Of a stretch of DNA of 64,000 nucleotides, positions 1 to 11,229 are shown piece after piece. Position numbers and translations under genes: made by a program. This DNA is from Tetragonia tetragonoides (taxonomy: Eukaryota > Streptophyta > Magnoliopsida > Caryophyllales > Aizoaceae), in the NCBI GenBank assembly GCA_038025085.1, contig CM076143.1:34246501-34310500 (forward strand), given 5' to 3'. The notes beneath the pieces were generated by a model that worked only from the letters and a program-made list of their open reading frames with translations, ran no database searches and was not told where the DNA came from. Position 1 is the first letter of the stretch, and the number at the start of each line of letters is the position of its first letter.

Positions 1-1476
1 AACAGTCAATATTGGACTCATTTGAAAGTATGATTTGAGATCTTTCCGATGACATAATTATTATCATGAAATTATTTCGGAATAAAAAGTTATATGAGTG
101 CTAAAGTTACGCATGAACTGGGCTGAACTGAACTGATTTTAAGTAAAATTAAGGTGAATCAAACAGAGCCTAAGTATCTGGAAAATAACACACTCGACTA
201 CTAATACAACACTCTTTGTGAAAGTTAACTTCAAGTTTCTTCATACCATCATTTTCACAATAATATATCATGGCTTATTGCATCATCTTATGGTTCCTCG
301 TACGAATTGAATAAACCAATCAAGTGAAATCTCTGTTTCTTTAATTCCATCATTAGAGCAAAACCTTTAGTTAATGGTGGGACATATGAAGCAAACCCAA
401 CTCCTTTAATTTGATGTCAAAGCGCTCCTATAAAGAGCCTTCGACAATATGCAACTACCACTCTCATACAAGAAAGAATAAAAATTTCTGAAGTGTTACT
501 TGTCAATTTTTATCCCTGTAAAATAAACAAGGTGGCACGGACGGAGGATCCTTAGAATATGCGTAGGTCAAATGCCCACCCCGAGCCCTCACGCATACGA
601 AAGGATGGAAGATATTGTCCTCAGTTGCATATTGTTTTTTTATTGTGGCCCCCATACTCACATAGTAGCCGTATACATAAGATTAAGAAGGGAAATTTAA
701 GGATCATGGATAGAAATAAGCTAAAACCCTATAAATATTATCGTCTCAGCCCTTTTTGAGGTCAAGTCCTGCTTCGTCCCGGCAAGGTGGGCATGTACTT
801 TTCACGCCCTTGATTCCGTGGTCTGTGTTAGAGTACTCCATCCATGTTTTGAACAACTTAAGAGCACACACATCCATGATCCACATATATCCTTCCATCA
901 TTTTTACACCAAATTTTGTTTTTCTCCAAAAGTTTCCTCTAGTGATCATGGACTTTATAAACTCAAGGCCAGGGGGATCTTTTGTTCCTCTGTGTCTCAA
1001 ATTTATCGTGACCAATCGTAATTTTGTCATATATTTCAAATTATTATCTAAAATCTGATGTGCCAAATATATAAGAATGTGAGATAGAGCGATGATATAT
1101 AACAAAGGATATATATTGTTATAAACTGCATCGAAGAGCACATAAAATTAAGCAGTCCCACCTCCCAACATGCATTACCGCTGACTGCCACCTCCTACAA
1201 GTAAGGAAAGAGGCAACCCCCAACAGCTGGATGGAATAATCCCATTTTGAAATTCAATAATCAATTTTCTAGATGCCATCACCAATAAAAATAAAGGTTA
1301 AGATTTCTAAATCAAATTTTGAAGCAAAGACTATAAATTATTAAATCTAAATATACAACTGATGATGAGCATATGAAAAGAATGATACTTTTAGTTGTTT
1401 CATACATAATAAGTCCAACTTTAGAGGGAAGCAAAAAGAAAATGATACTTTCAGTTATTTAGGATATGACACTTGG
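1..1476. other. Intergenic, no supportable gene
   Basis: AT-rich sequence. The reverse strand has an open frame at 746-1141 (131 codons from a non-ATG start) that I do not recognise and that shows no domain. Around 113-175 there are repeated CTGAACTGAA words followed by a GAGCCTAA end, resembling one end of the small DNA elements seen further right (compare 39998-40248). Nothing else is supportable. Confidence 0.4.
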
Positions 1477-1481
1477 ACACA

Positions 1482-1698
1482 TGTAACACCCCGAATTTTC
1501 TACTAAAATGAATAAATAAAAATAAATAGATTTGAGCCGAAAATCTGACAGAGTTTCTTTTGTAAATACACTACCCAGCCTAATAAGGCTCATAAGAACC
1601 TGCTTAACAAAATATAAAACAAAATCCAACCACCCAGCGGAAGACTCCAATAACATCCGGGGCGCTACCGCCACACTCACTCATACGAATGAATGTAA
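1482..1698 (-). repeat. 3' LTR fragment
   Basis: It matches 2076-2292 almost base for base at a fixed offset of 594, with only a few substitutions, for example in the GAATGAATG versus GAATGAGTG segment. Similarity stops abruptly near 1698, which marks the deletion breakpoint. Confidence 0.88.
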
Positions 1699-2060
1699 AG
1701 CAATTACCACACAAATCATAGAAACAAGTTCTAAACTTGCCTTTTCCTCACATTCCAAACTCACCCTAGCATGATTATTTCATAAATGTAACAAGTAATC
1801 CTTTACACAGCATAGCGAAAGTACACATAACTACCTAAGTACTAATTCATATAAGATACGCAGATTATATAATAAGCAAGTAGAATTCAAACCTCAAAAA
1901 ACTTTTAAAGCTATCAAACCTATCTAAAAATCACTCGCATACGGCTTAGTTATTCCATTTTTCCTAGTTTCCACCTAGTCTTGATTATTCCATTTGATCC
2001 TAAATAATTGAAGTAACGCTAAGATCATCAAGATCCTTGCGTTGACACCAAGAGCAAACT

Positions 2061-2072
2061 GCTCTGATACCA
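2061..2072 (-). other. Primer-binding site, tRNA-iMet
   Basis: The minus strand reads TGGTATCAGAGC, complementary to the 3' end of initiator methionine tRNA and typical of plant LTR retrotransposons. It lies 3 bp inside the end of the full-length LTR, which fixes the direction of the element. Confidence 0.88.
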
Positions 2073-2075
2073 CTT

Positions 2076-5000
2076 TGTAACACCCCGAATTTTCTACTAA
2101 AATGAATAAATAAAAATAAATAGATTTGAGCCGAAAATCCGACAGAGTTTCTTTTGTAAATACACTACCCAGCCTAATAAGGCTTATAAGAACCTGCTTA
2201 ACAAAATATAAAACAAAATCCAACCACCCAGCGGAAGACTCCAATAACATCTGGGGCGCTACCGCCACACTCACTCATACGAATGAGTGTAAGGCTCTTC
2301 AACTGAAAACTAATAATAACAATAATCTCAATATTAGTCTAGGTGATCTATTTAATTACAACTTAATTAGCTTAATAAAAGAACAACTACTATATCCCTG
2401 CATAAGTCTATTCTGAAGCGTTCCTCACTGGCATTTGTGTAAACATAAACTTTAATCTGCAAAAAGGTAAGATTATGCAACGTCAGCAATGCTGGTAACT
2501 CACATCTAGTACGTAAAACTCATTCTAAATTCAAATCAAGTCTAAACGTATAAAACATGCTTCAGTTCCTATATACACTTTAATCTACTTATTTTACGTC
2601 TATAAATACCATAGCATTTACATTGAAGACACATCATCAATCCTACACAAAACATAAGCAACTATCAATCTTTAGATAACCTCTAAAACTCTGGTTATCT
2701 GGCTAGTTTAAAAAAAAGCTTTTATTATTAATCTTGCATTACTGAGTTGGGCATAAGGGAGAGGTTCCTAGGGCCGCCGCATCTCGGGGGTGTTTAAACC
2801 CTTGACCACAACTGGGGGTCAAGCCACAACTTGGGGCCAAATGTGCTACACCTGCTGACCACAACTGGGGGTCATAGCCACAACTGGGGGCTAGGTCACA
2901 ACTGGGGACCGCAGCTAAGCTATGGGGACGTCTCCCATATAACACATCTGGAGTACCCATAGGTTCCTACTGCCCAGAGCCATCTTCCACTTTACGTTAT
3001 TAGTAGCTTAAGTAGCTTTTCTTTTCTTTTGTATCTTATGGCTTTAGCACAACACATGACATAATTACTCACATATCTACATCTAGTTTGTAGTAACAAT
3101 ATATCAGCTGTTACTATATCAGCATTCTTTCTTCTTTTTATATCTTATTTGAGAACTTAATAGCTCTTCATTTCTTTCCTTTCTTATGACGTTTCACAAT
3201 GCGTCATTTTCTTGTACATTTCTTTTCAGTATAACTTACTTGTACTATACATAAGCTAAGGACTTGACTCCTTGCTCATCATTATTCATCTCAACTTAAA
3301 AGAACATATAAATTTTTGCTTTGATAGACCATGTAGTAGGCACAAACTTACTAACAAAACATACACATAAACATAAGCCTCTACCAAACAAACTAGCAAA
3401 GCGTTTTTTAATCTTTTCTTTATATATTCATACTCTCTCTGGAATTCAATCACCATAGCCAATACTCAAAATGGTTCTCCATACATGTTAATCATGAAAA
3501 CACTTTCTAAACAAGTACTAGACATGCACCCTTCTCAAACTCAATAGGCAATCAAAGGCAGCTCTTGCTCCCATAAACAAACCATCAGTAGCTACTAGCT
3601 AGTTGTATAGTATCTTGTACTGAAATCGAGTTTACACACACCTATCAAAGTTCAAGTAGCATAACCTCCGTAACCTATAGTTCGATACATTGACAAAAGA
3701 TCAATAACTCAACTACTCCTTTTACTTATATATGTCTATCATTAGTTGTTCTCTAACAAGGACAACCAAGCTTACGTATTTCTACAAGCTTAGCCTTTAC
3801 GATTACACACTTTCTAATTTATAAAACATGCTTTCAAGAAGCGCTTTTGAGTACCCTGTTTAGAAGGATTCCTTGTTTATAATTCTGTCATATTTTTATT
3901 TATGATAAAGCTGATTTATCTTTATATACTCACTAATTAATTCTGGACAGCATGTAAGCAACAATGTAAATCACCTCTTTTATATACTAGGCAACAAGGT
4001 AACATGACACAGAACAAGCAAAACAGTAAACAGGAGCCCAAGTAAGATGTATACAGTTCTTAAACTACCAAACAGTAGCTAACTAATATATCCTTGCGTG
4101 TAAATCAGAGCAGAACACTACAATCATTCAACCCCACAAACTTGATGCCAACATATCAATCACCCACACATAATAACGCTCAAAACGAATGTAAAATGAA
4201 CCCTACGTAATAGATGTAGTTACCTCAATTGAATTTCAACAACTAGGCCACACAAATCCTCCAATTCAATCCTCAAACATCCATCATATATGCATATAAA
4301 CAAAATAGATAAATTAAAACCAAATTCAGAAATTAAATGAATGAATACCCCAAATCGATTTAGGGCTTAGGGTTTGAGGGTACTTATCAGTAAATAAGGA
4401 AAAAGGGGTCGGTGACTTGGTTCGAGCACCACCATTTGGTGGTCAGCAGCCCACGAGACAGCAGCAACAACCGCAACAGCAATCACGCAGGCGGAGCAAG
4501 GGCAGGGTACATACAGACACGCAGAACAGAGGAGAGAGAAAAACCAGCAAAATTCGACCTTCAAAAGGAGCTTAGTCGCAAGAGCAGTAAAACTTTGAGA
4601 GGAGACGCGAAGTTCCAGAGAGGAGAGAGAAGAAGTGGCGGAGATGGTGGTGATGGCTCGCGGTGATGGTGATGATCGGTGGTGCTGGCGGTTGATGGCG
4701 GTGGCGATGGGGAAGGATGGTGATGATGATGATGGGTGATGCGTGGTGATGGTGGAGTTGCGTGTGGTGGTGTCGGGTGTTTGTGATGCGTGACTAAGGG
4801 TGGTGGAAATGGTGTGCTTTGCTTGTGCTCTTCTTGATGTTGGGTGAAAATGAAAACCAAAGACAACCGAGAGAAATGGACTCAGATTTATTAGAGAGAG
4901 AGAGAAAAGGGTCGGTTGGGACTTAACGGGTTTCCTTAGCTAGTGGGTTTCTTAGGTAAAGTATATTACTCACTAGTTTCTAGTACTATAAAATTCTAAG

Positions 5001-5219
5001 AATTTCTCTCTAATACTAACTTAGATTAATACTAGCATCACACATTATCATTAAATAATAATAACTAAAAAAAAAAAAAAAACATCACTAACAAAATTGA
5101 TATCTAACAAAACAATAACTAGTAAACATGAAAGATATTTATTTTTCTTTTTATATAAGTTTTTATTTTTATTTTTTTTATTTTTTTAGAAAATGATATT
5201 AAAAGTAGCGGGTATTACA
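2076..5219 (-). repeat. Full-length 5' LTR (3144 bp)
   Basis: Begins TGTAACACCCC and ends GGGTATTACA in plus orientation. Inside are five copies of CACAACTGGGG or close variants between 2807 and 2909, and a GGTGAT-rich stretch around 4640-4800 that produces long open frames on both strands without domain content. Those frames look like low-complexity artefacts rather than genes. Confidence 0.8.
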
Positions 5220-5224
5220 ACACA

Positions 5225-6379
5225 ACATTAGGATATGATACCTATAAGACTTGCTTCTTACTCTTTCGCATTTTGAATGACTCTTTGTTGTGTCTATGTT
5301 GTTATGACGATGGCGATATCTGGTTCTGCGTCTATGTAACCTATTCAAGTCCCAACTCCGAACGTGTAAATTAAAGATAAAAAAAATAAGCACCCATGTA
5401 GACATACCCAGTAAATTAAAAGAAGAATAACGACAATCTCAGGAGTTAAAATAAATCATGCATAAAAAATGCTTATATTAAATACTCCTTACTCCTAGTA
5501 TTGTACTCCTCCATGAATTAAAGATAAGCAATAAGCACCCATATGTAGGGTGATTCTACAATGTTGTGCCGCATCTTGTAGGTCGACTTTTTGGTGTGTG
5601 TGAGCCAATCGCGTTGACAATAAAGGACAATAACCGGTTTAAATGACCGGAAATGCAAAATGTGAATATCTTTCGACCAAAAAACTTACTAGTCGACTAA
5701 TTTTAATGAAGATCAATGTAAACACTAGAAGAAGTGATGTATTTATCTTCAGGCATGTAGTAGGGGCATGTAGTAAAACTTATGTATTAGATTGAATAAG
5801 TGATGTATTTGGTAGTCCTTATGAGGTATTGACTAAATATTTGGAGTAGATAACATAAAATGAAAATGACGAACTTGTAACATTAATAATATGTGTACAA
5901 GTTAAACAATGGTCCACCAATATATTTGTTCGTAGATTAAATTGGTGCACTAGTTAAGTATTATGGTCGAACAATATGTTTGTGACTTATTTTATTGAAA
6001 AAAGTAATTGCCTTACAAAAGGTAATGGTAAGAAGTAAACAAGAAAATAAGTTCAAAATTGGGACTGGGAAGTAACCAAAAAAAAAAAGAGGAGGAAAGG
6101 AAGAGAAAAATACTTCCTTAAAAAAGAAAATAATAATACTGAGTAATAAATATAAGGAAAAAAAGAGGTGCGGTGTAAGCATAGAATGAGAGAAAAACAT
6201 GAAAAAAAAGAGAGAGAAAAAGTGTTGCTAATGCAACTCGAACACAAAATCTTAAGGTAACATGGTTAAGCTTCACACAAAAGCAAGAAGACCAACGAGG
6301 CAAATCAGGTGATATAATATTGTCATGCATATAAAGTATTTATTGGTTTTCAGGATGATGGAGGATACCATGACACAAG
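5225..6379. other. Intergenic; diverged repeat
   Basis: No gene seen. About 5830-5985 matches, in inverted orientation, the tandem repeat at 9731-9965 (shared phrases such as ACTAGT-CACCAATTA and GGACCATAATA), so both are copies of one interspersed repeat. Homopurine tracts at 6075-6220 create apparent frames. Confidence 0.4.
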
Positions 6380-6382
6380 GTA

Positions 6383-6635
6383 AATCGAAATTACATGCAG
6401 CCCTCTCCCCTCTCCAAATTGAAATCGAAACTTTGAATTGGAATGTCAAGCTGGATTTTCCCTCCTTCCTCTCACCCTAATAACAAGTATAATTCATAAT
6501 TCCATTAAACTTCACACACTCTCAATCTGCATACAAATCACATTTTGGTTGCAACCTGTTTTATTGGAATTGGAATGTCAAACTAAACATTTTGGAGAGG
6601 GAAAAGGGTTGTTAGGTAATTTCACTTGTAAAATT
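6383..6635. mobile_element. MITE-like element with ~40-bp inverted ends
   Basis: The left end (GAAATTAC...CCCTCTCCCCTCTCCAAATTG) reappears as the reverse complement at the right end (CAAAATGTTT preceding GAGAGGGAAAAGGG and GTAATTTCAC), about 250 bp apart. There is no coding content. I could not identify a target-site duplication with confidence, so the outer limits are approximate. Confidence 0.5.
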
Positions 6636-6856
6636 GGAGATTTTAATAATTTAAAACTCTGGTCTACTAACAATGTGTAATGGTGGACCAATGTATTTGA
6701 AATTACTCAACGATTGTGAATGAGTCTCCATTAAATTTATTTGGGGTTGTTATAAGAAAAGACACATCATAAATGATACCTGATCAACTTACCATATGTG
6801 AGTTTAATGAAGTTCAATTCATTTTCAAGAGCCTCCACTTTTTTCTCATTTTTAAA

Positions 6857-7320
6857 AAGTACACCAATATAATAGTGGTCGACTAATGAAACGTTTAGGC
6901 AAGCAACAAGGCATGCCTTATTGCATGCCTTGTTTATAAATAGTACACAAACAGAATAGTGGTGACTATTGATGCAAGCATGTAGGCAAGCAACAAGGCA
7001 TGCCTCGTTCTCTAAATAGTACACCAATACAATAGTGGTCGACTATTGAAGCATGTAGGCAAGCAACAATGCATGCCTTGTTTTAAAATAGTACACCAAT
7101 AGAATAGTGGTCGACTATTGAAACATTAGGCAAGTAACAAGACATGCCTTATTGCATGCCTTGTTTTTTAATAGTACACAAATAGAATAGTGGTGACTAT
7201 TAAAGCAAGCATGTAGGCAAGCAACAAGGCATGCCTCGTACTTTGAATAGTACACCAATATAATAGTGGTCAACTATTGAAGCATGTAGGCAAGCAACAA
7301 GGCATGCCTACTTCATAAAA
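6857..7320. repeat. Higher-order tandem repeat, three subunits x 2
   Basis: Six related subunits each begin TAGTACACCAATA or a variant, followed by ATAGTGG, GACTATTGA and AGGCAAGCAACAAGGCATGCC. They fall into three types (about 82, 76 and 73 bp) in the order A-B-C-A-B-C, giving a 232-bp higher-order period (starts 6857, 7089, and a partial third at 7321). Type A carries an extra TTATTGCATGCC; type B has an extra GCAAGC and lacks the C in GGTGAC. Confidence 0.85.
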
Positions 7321-7594
7321 TAGTAGACCATAATGATTGTGATCGACCGTAGTACCAACAAAGTATCAAAGTCAGTTACAATATGCTTCTTATTTGGCAT
7401 ATTTTGCAATGCTAAATAATTGGGTATTGTGTTTATTTGCCAATGAACATGATAGTGAATGGACGCCGGTGAACCACGGGGATGAATCGAGTTTGCATGT
7501 GCCTTATGAGTCAATAAATGTGGATATGGGGGAAGAAAGACAGCTCAAACTGCCTTGTTTGCATTCATATGAGTGTAAAACTACACCAATGATG

Positions 7595-8005
7595 TTTTTT
7601 TTTTTATGCTAGAGAGGGGCAAGCTCCAACAATATGTAACAAAATAAACTAAGAAACAATGATCCTAGGTGGCCAATCCACACCTACTATGTCTTCATAT
7701 AGGATAGTGCGCAGCTGTTGTGGAGCTTCATTCATGAACACGATTATTTCTCGTTGGTCACAACAACATTAGCGAGCCAATCAGCTGCTCGATTAGCTTC
7801 ATGGAAGCAATGTGAGATTTGAACCTCCCAACCTTCCTCTTGTATCATTCTCCTGCATCTCCTAACCATAAACGAAGCAATGTGAGATTTGCACCTCCAA
7901 ACCTTCCTCTTGTATCATCATGCATCTCCTAACCATAAACGCAACAATGTGACGTTTGCACCTCCCAACTTTTTCTTGTATCATCCTCCTGCATCTTCTA
8001 ACCAT
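7595..8005 (-). mobile_element. 5'-truncated L1-type LINE 3' end
   Basis: Flanked by a 17-bp direct repeat beginning AAACTACACCAATG (7578-7594 and 8006-8022). Next to the left copy is an A-tail on the minus strand (poly-T, plus strand, 7595-7605). The minus strand at about 7745-7810 encodes EANRAADWLANVVV, the end of the RNase H domain of plant L1 elements, followed by a frame break. Only the last few hundred bases were inserted. Residues upstream of the RNase H end are replaced by a triplicated segment. Confidence 0.8.
7804..8005. repeat. Three-copy ~70-bp tandem repeat inside the L1 tail
   Basis: Three units contain GCAATGTGAGATTTG, ACCTTCCTCTTGTATCAT, TGCATCTCCTAACCATAAAC or variants, starting near 7804, 7877 and 7945. 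The repeat lies wholly inside the L1 insertion, at its 5' truncation end. Confidence 0.75.
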
Positions 8006-9022
8006 AAACTACACCAATGATGTTTGCAAATACATACAAGTTTCAAATCAACTTTTGAATGCATTTACGCGGTTTAACAGCTCTTACGACTAGGGTGCCA
8101 GAGATTGAGTTCTTTTGTGTTATATTTTAATAGAATGCCCTCATATGCCTTGTTTGCATTCATATGAGTGTGAAACTACACCAATGATGTTTGCAAGTAC
8201 AAACAAATTTTAAATCAAACTTTTGAATGCATTTACGCGGTTTAACAACTCTTATGATCAGGGTGCTAGAGATTGAGTTTGTCTTAGTAAAGAGCAAGAT
8301 GACAATGTAAGTTATAATACGCTTGTTATTTTTCATATTTTGGAATGCTAATTGTTGAGTAGTTTTTTTATCCTTCGGTTTGTCCCTTTGATAAAGTGTT
8401 GGTATCAAAATGTGGACCCTTTCATGATTTTTTTTTCAATTCAGTGTCTTTCAAATGCTTTTCTAACTTGACGGTTACTTGAACTCGTCTAATTCTCCGA
8501 TTAAATTACAAAGTACAAATTCTATACGAATCACAAAGTAACAGAATCCTAAAAGTTGATACCTCATGCATTAACAATATATATGTGCACTAAAAGTTGA
8601 TACCTCATGCTCGTTTTATACCGCACAACTAAAACTATGTAACAAAGTTGTGCTCATGTATCGTCTATATGTCATTCTCACACGAACATTCCCTCTTAGA
8701 TGTCGTCCTACCTGTTATCATCGCACGGAAATGATCCAGCTTTTATAGGACACATACACATATATATCTCATCTCAAAGCGTTTTTCAAATCAAATCCAA
8801 TGAAGTGATATTTATGATTTTTTGACTTACGTGATTAATGTTATTATTATTTGTAATTTAAAAATATGCTAATAAATATGTAATTAAGTCAACGAATGAT
8901 AAGACATTAATGGTAGATGACGTGTTATGCTATGTGGCAAGCTTGTGCTTTTGTGGCGGCTTACGTGTCAACCTCACATAACATGGCTCGCCTACGTGAC
9001 GTCCCGCCTGTCAGCCTCACAC

Positions 9023-9025
<3 letters not shown>

Positions 9026-9094
<69 letters not shown>
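9026..9094. repeat. (TA)n microsatellite
   Basis: About 34 uninterrupted TA dinucleotides follow CACACGTG. Open frames reading Tyr-Ile repeats across it are artefacts. Confidence 0.97.
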
Positions 9095-9100
<6 letters not shown>

Positions 9101-9730
9101 AATCAAGCAAACATCTTTAACATCCTAGTAGACCACTATAAACAATGGTTGAGCCAAAAACATTTTTAATGAATGACTTTAGAAAAGTAAATATACAAAG
9201 AAGAAATTAGACGTAGTTATAAGACAACATGATGTTAATTTCTATTACATAAATTCTAACAAATCAACAACAAATCTTATTATATTTTAATTAATAATTT
9301 TTTTGGGTGTAGTTCTAATCCATAAAGTTTAAGTTCATTTTAAAACCACACATATAATAATATAAGATTTGTTATACACATGAATAAAAAGATAAATCAA
9401 GAAAAATGGAGGGAGGCTGGGGACTAGGATATAGTACAGATGGTAAGACTGGGCTTAACTCATACAAAGGCAAAAATAAATGAAAAGGCACTAAGGCTAG
9501 TCTTTGAAAAGAGTCGAACTCGAGCAGTGAGTAAACAAACCAAAATACAACATGACCAACTGCGCTACCATCACATTTCTAGACACAGGCTAACATTTTT
9601 TTTATTTAAAACAGAGTATGCACTTGCCACTATGGGAGGGGGAGAGTGAATCACAAAAATGCAACACTATAAAAATAATTCTTAATTCTTATTTGTTTGC
9701 TTTAAAGTAATGGTGCACCAATTAATATTA

Positions 9731-9965
9731 TTTGCGGACCAAAAACTTAACTAGTTCACCAATTAATTTATATATATATATGTTAGAAGTTCGTCAATTT
9801 TTATATTATTTAATGTACTCACAAATATATTTGCGGATCAAATACTTAACTAGCTCATCAATTATTTATTTGTGTTACAAGTTTGTCAATTTTTATTTTA
9901 TTTAATGTACTCAAAAACATATTCGTGGACCATAATATTTAACTAGTACACCAATTATCAACTTT
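9731..9965. repeat. Tandem repeat, ~2.4 copies of ~95 bp
   Basis: Units start near 9731, 9829 and 9921 and share GCGGACCA, CTTAACTAG, CACCAATTA, GTCAATTTTTAT and TTTAATGTACTCA. An inverted diverged copy lies at about 5830-5985. Confidence 0.7.
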
Positions 9966-11066
9966 TCAACTTGGCTAAAAAACAATACAACTTACTCGAC
10001 TTTATTCATTACAAAAATTTTGATTTTACTTTACTAATTTCAAAAGTCCCAATATTTTAATTTTAAATCCTAATCTATTCCAAAGTTTCAAAGTTTCACT
10101 CCAATTGTTTAGTCATTTATTTGCCTTGGAAATAAATGGAGAGTGAGTGAGAGAGTGAAAGTAAGAGAGTGAGATACAAAAAGGGGCAAAAGATTCCTTT
10201 TTCTTAAAGGAAAATAAAAACTTTCATTGCCTTTTTCTTTTTGACTGGCAAACAAAACTTCTCAAAACTTGTAACAAGTTACCACTCAAAGAAATAGATG
10301 GCTGAGATTAAAGAGCAATAATGAATGACTGATATTAAAGGACAACAAATGCACTACACCATGCGTCACAATATAATAGTCAAAGCGCATATGTAGGCCA
10401 TATTGTACGATAATGTACACGCATCTAGAATATCTATTATGGACAAAAATTAGTACAAGTATAAGAAAGTTTTATCATAATTTTTGGTGGTAAGATGGGG
10501 TCATTTTTTAGTGAAATGCTGGTCAATGTTGATAATAAGTGACCATTTTGTTCCTAAATAATTACCCTATTTTTACACTAAAAAAATAAAAACAATAATG
10601 ACCCTATTTTCAATAAGATTTTTTGCTCGTCGAAAAATAGGGTGCAAGTAAATAGCATTTCAGGCACCCTACGCTACATCATGTTCAACAGCGAATATAT
10701 CATACTAAGTGAATAACGACTAGCAGACACAATAGACACGAAGGGAATTAGGATTTTAAATCATAACCTTGTCTTATCAAATCACTTAAAACCACTAATT
10801 CACCGCCCTTATTAATTATTTTCAATATGTTGGTATCATACAAAACTTGCTAAAAATTCAAGCACTCTGATCAAAAAAGGTTCATGCAGGGAAAGTACCC
10901 CATATCTAACATTCATTAAAAATCCACCGCAATTGACAATTCCCAAGTACCTCACAAACCCCCCCACTCCCCTTTTTCGCCCCTTATTTTCATCTAAAAA
11001 CATCGAATGCCAGCAATTGCAGATATACACACATACACAGGCATTTAACCAGCCACACTAATAGCG

Positions 11067-11229
11067 TTGGCCAGCATTGTCATTGATATGAATGTAACTT
11101 TAATTAAAAACCCACCTGCAATTTACAGCTTCATGCATTTCTTATATCCCACTTCTCTCTCTCTCCCTCTTTCCATACAACCACATTTCAACTCTCCTCA
11201 CTCTCTCCTCACTCACTCTACCAAAAAAA
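11067..11229 (+). promoter_or_regulatory. CYP77A promoter-proximal region and 5' leader
   Basis: A TATA-like TTATATCC lies near 11139, followed by a pyrimidine-rich leader (CTCTCTCTCTCTCCCTC, about 11153-11170), typical of plant leaders. The AUG context is AAAAAAAATGG, favourable for plants. The exact transcription start cannot be seen. Confidence 0.45.

Larger units (their letters stand above)
1482..5219 (-). mobile_element. LTR retrotransposon relic with large internal deletion
   Basis: The element reads on the minus strand. It is bounded by the 5-bp direct repeat ACACA (1477-1481 and 5220-5224). The outer ends are TGTAACACCC and GGGTATTACA, the inverted TG...CA ends of an LTR. On the plus strand the order is: a 217-bp fragment of the 3' LTR, about 380 bp of internal sequence, a tRNA-iMet primer-binding site, and a complete 5' LTR of 3144 bp. 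No gag or pol remains. The deletion removed most of one LTR and nearly all coding sequence but left both outer ends, so the TSD is still readable. The superfamily cannot be fixed without pol. Confidence 0.85.
7552..8290. repeat. Local tandem duplication interrupted by an L1 insertion
   Basis: The sequence at 7552-7594, continuing at 8023-8110 once the L1 insert is removed, is repeated at 8148-8280. Shared landmarks are TTTGCATTCATATGAGTGT, ACTACACCAATGATG, ACTTTTGAATGCATTTACGC and GAGATTGAGTT. The L1 tail entered only the first copy. Confidence 0.7.
8291..11060. other. Intergenic upstream of CYP77A
   Basis: No gene recognised. It contains the TA microsatellite and the tandem repeat listed separately. 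The segment 10478-10600 (GGTCATTTTTTAG ... AAGTGACC) resembles segments near 13730-13860 and 39905-39990, so it is probably a dispersed short repeat. Confidence 0.4.

Noticed and set aside
6857..7320. CRISPR-like regularly spaced repeats
   Set aside because: The intervals between repeated words are themselves repeated (A-B-C order), not unique spacers, and the genome is a plant.
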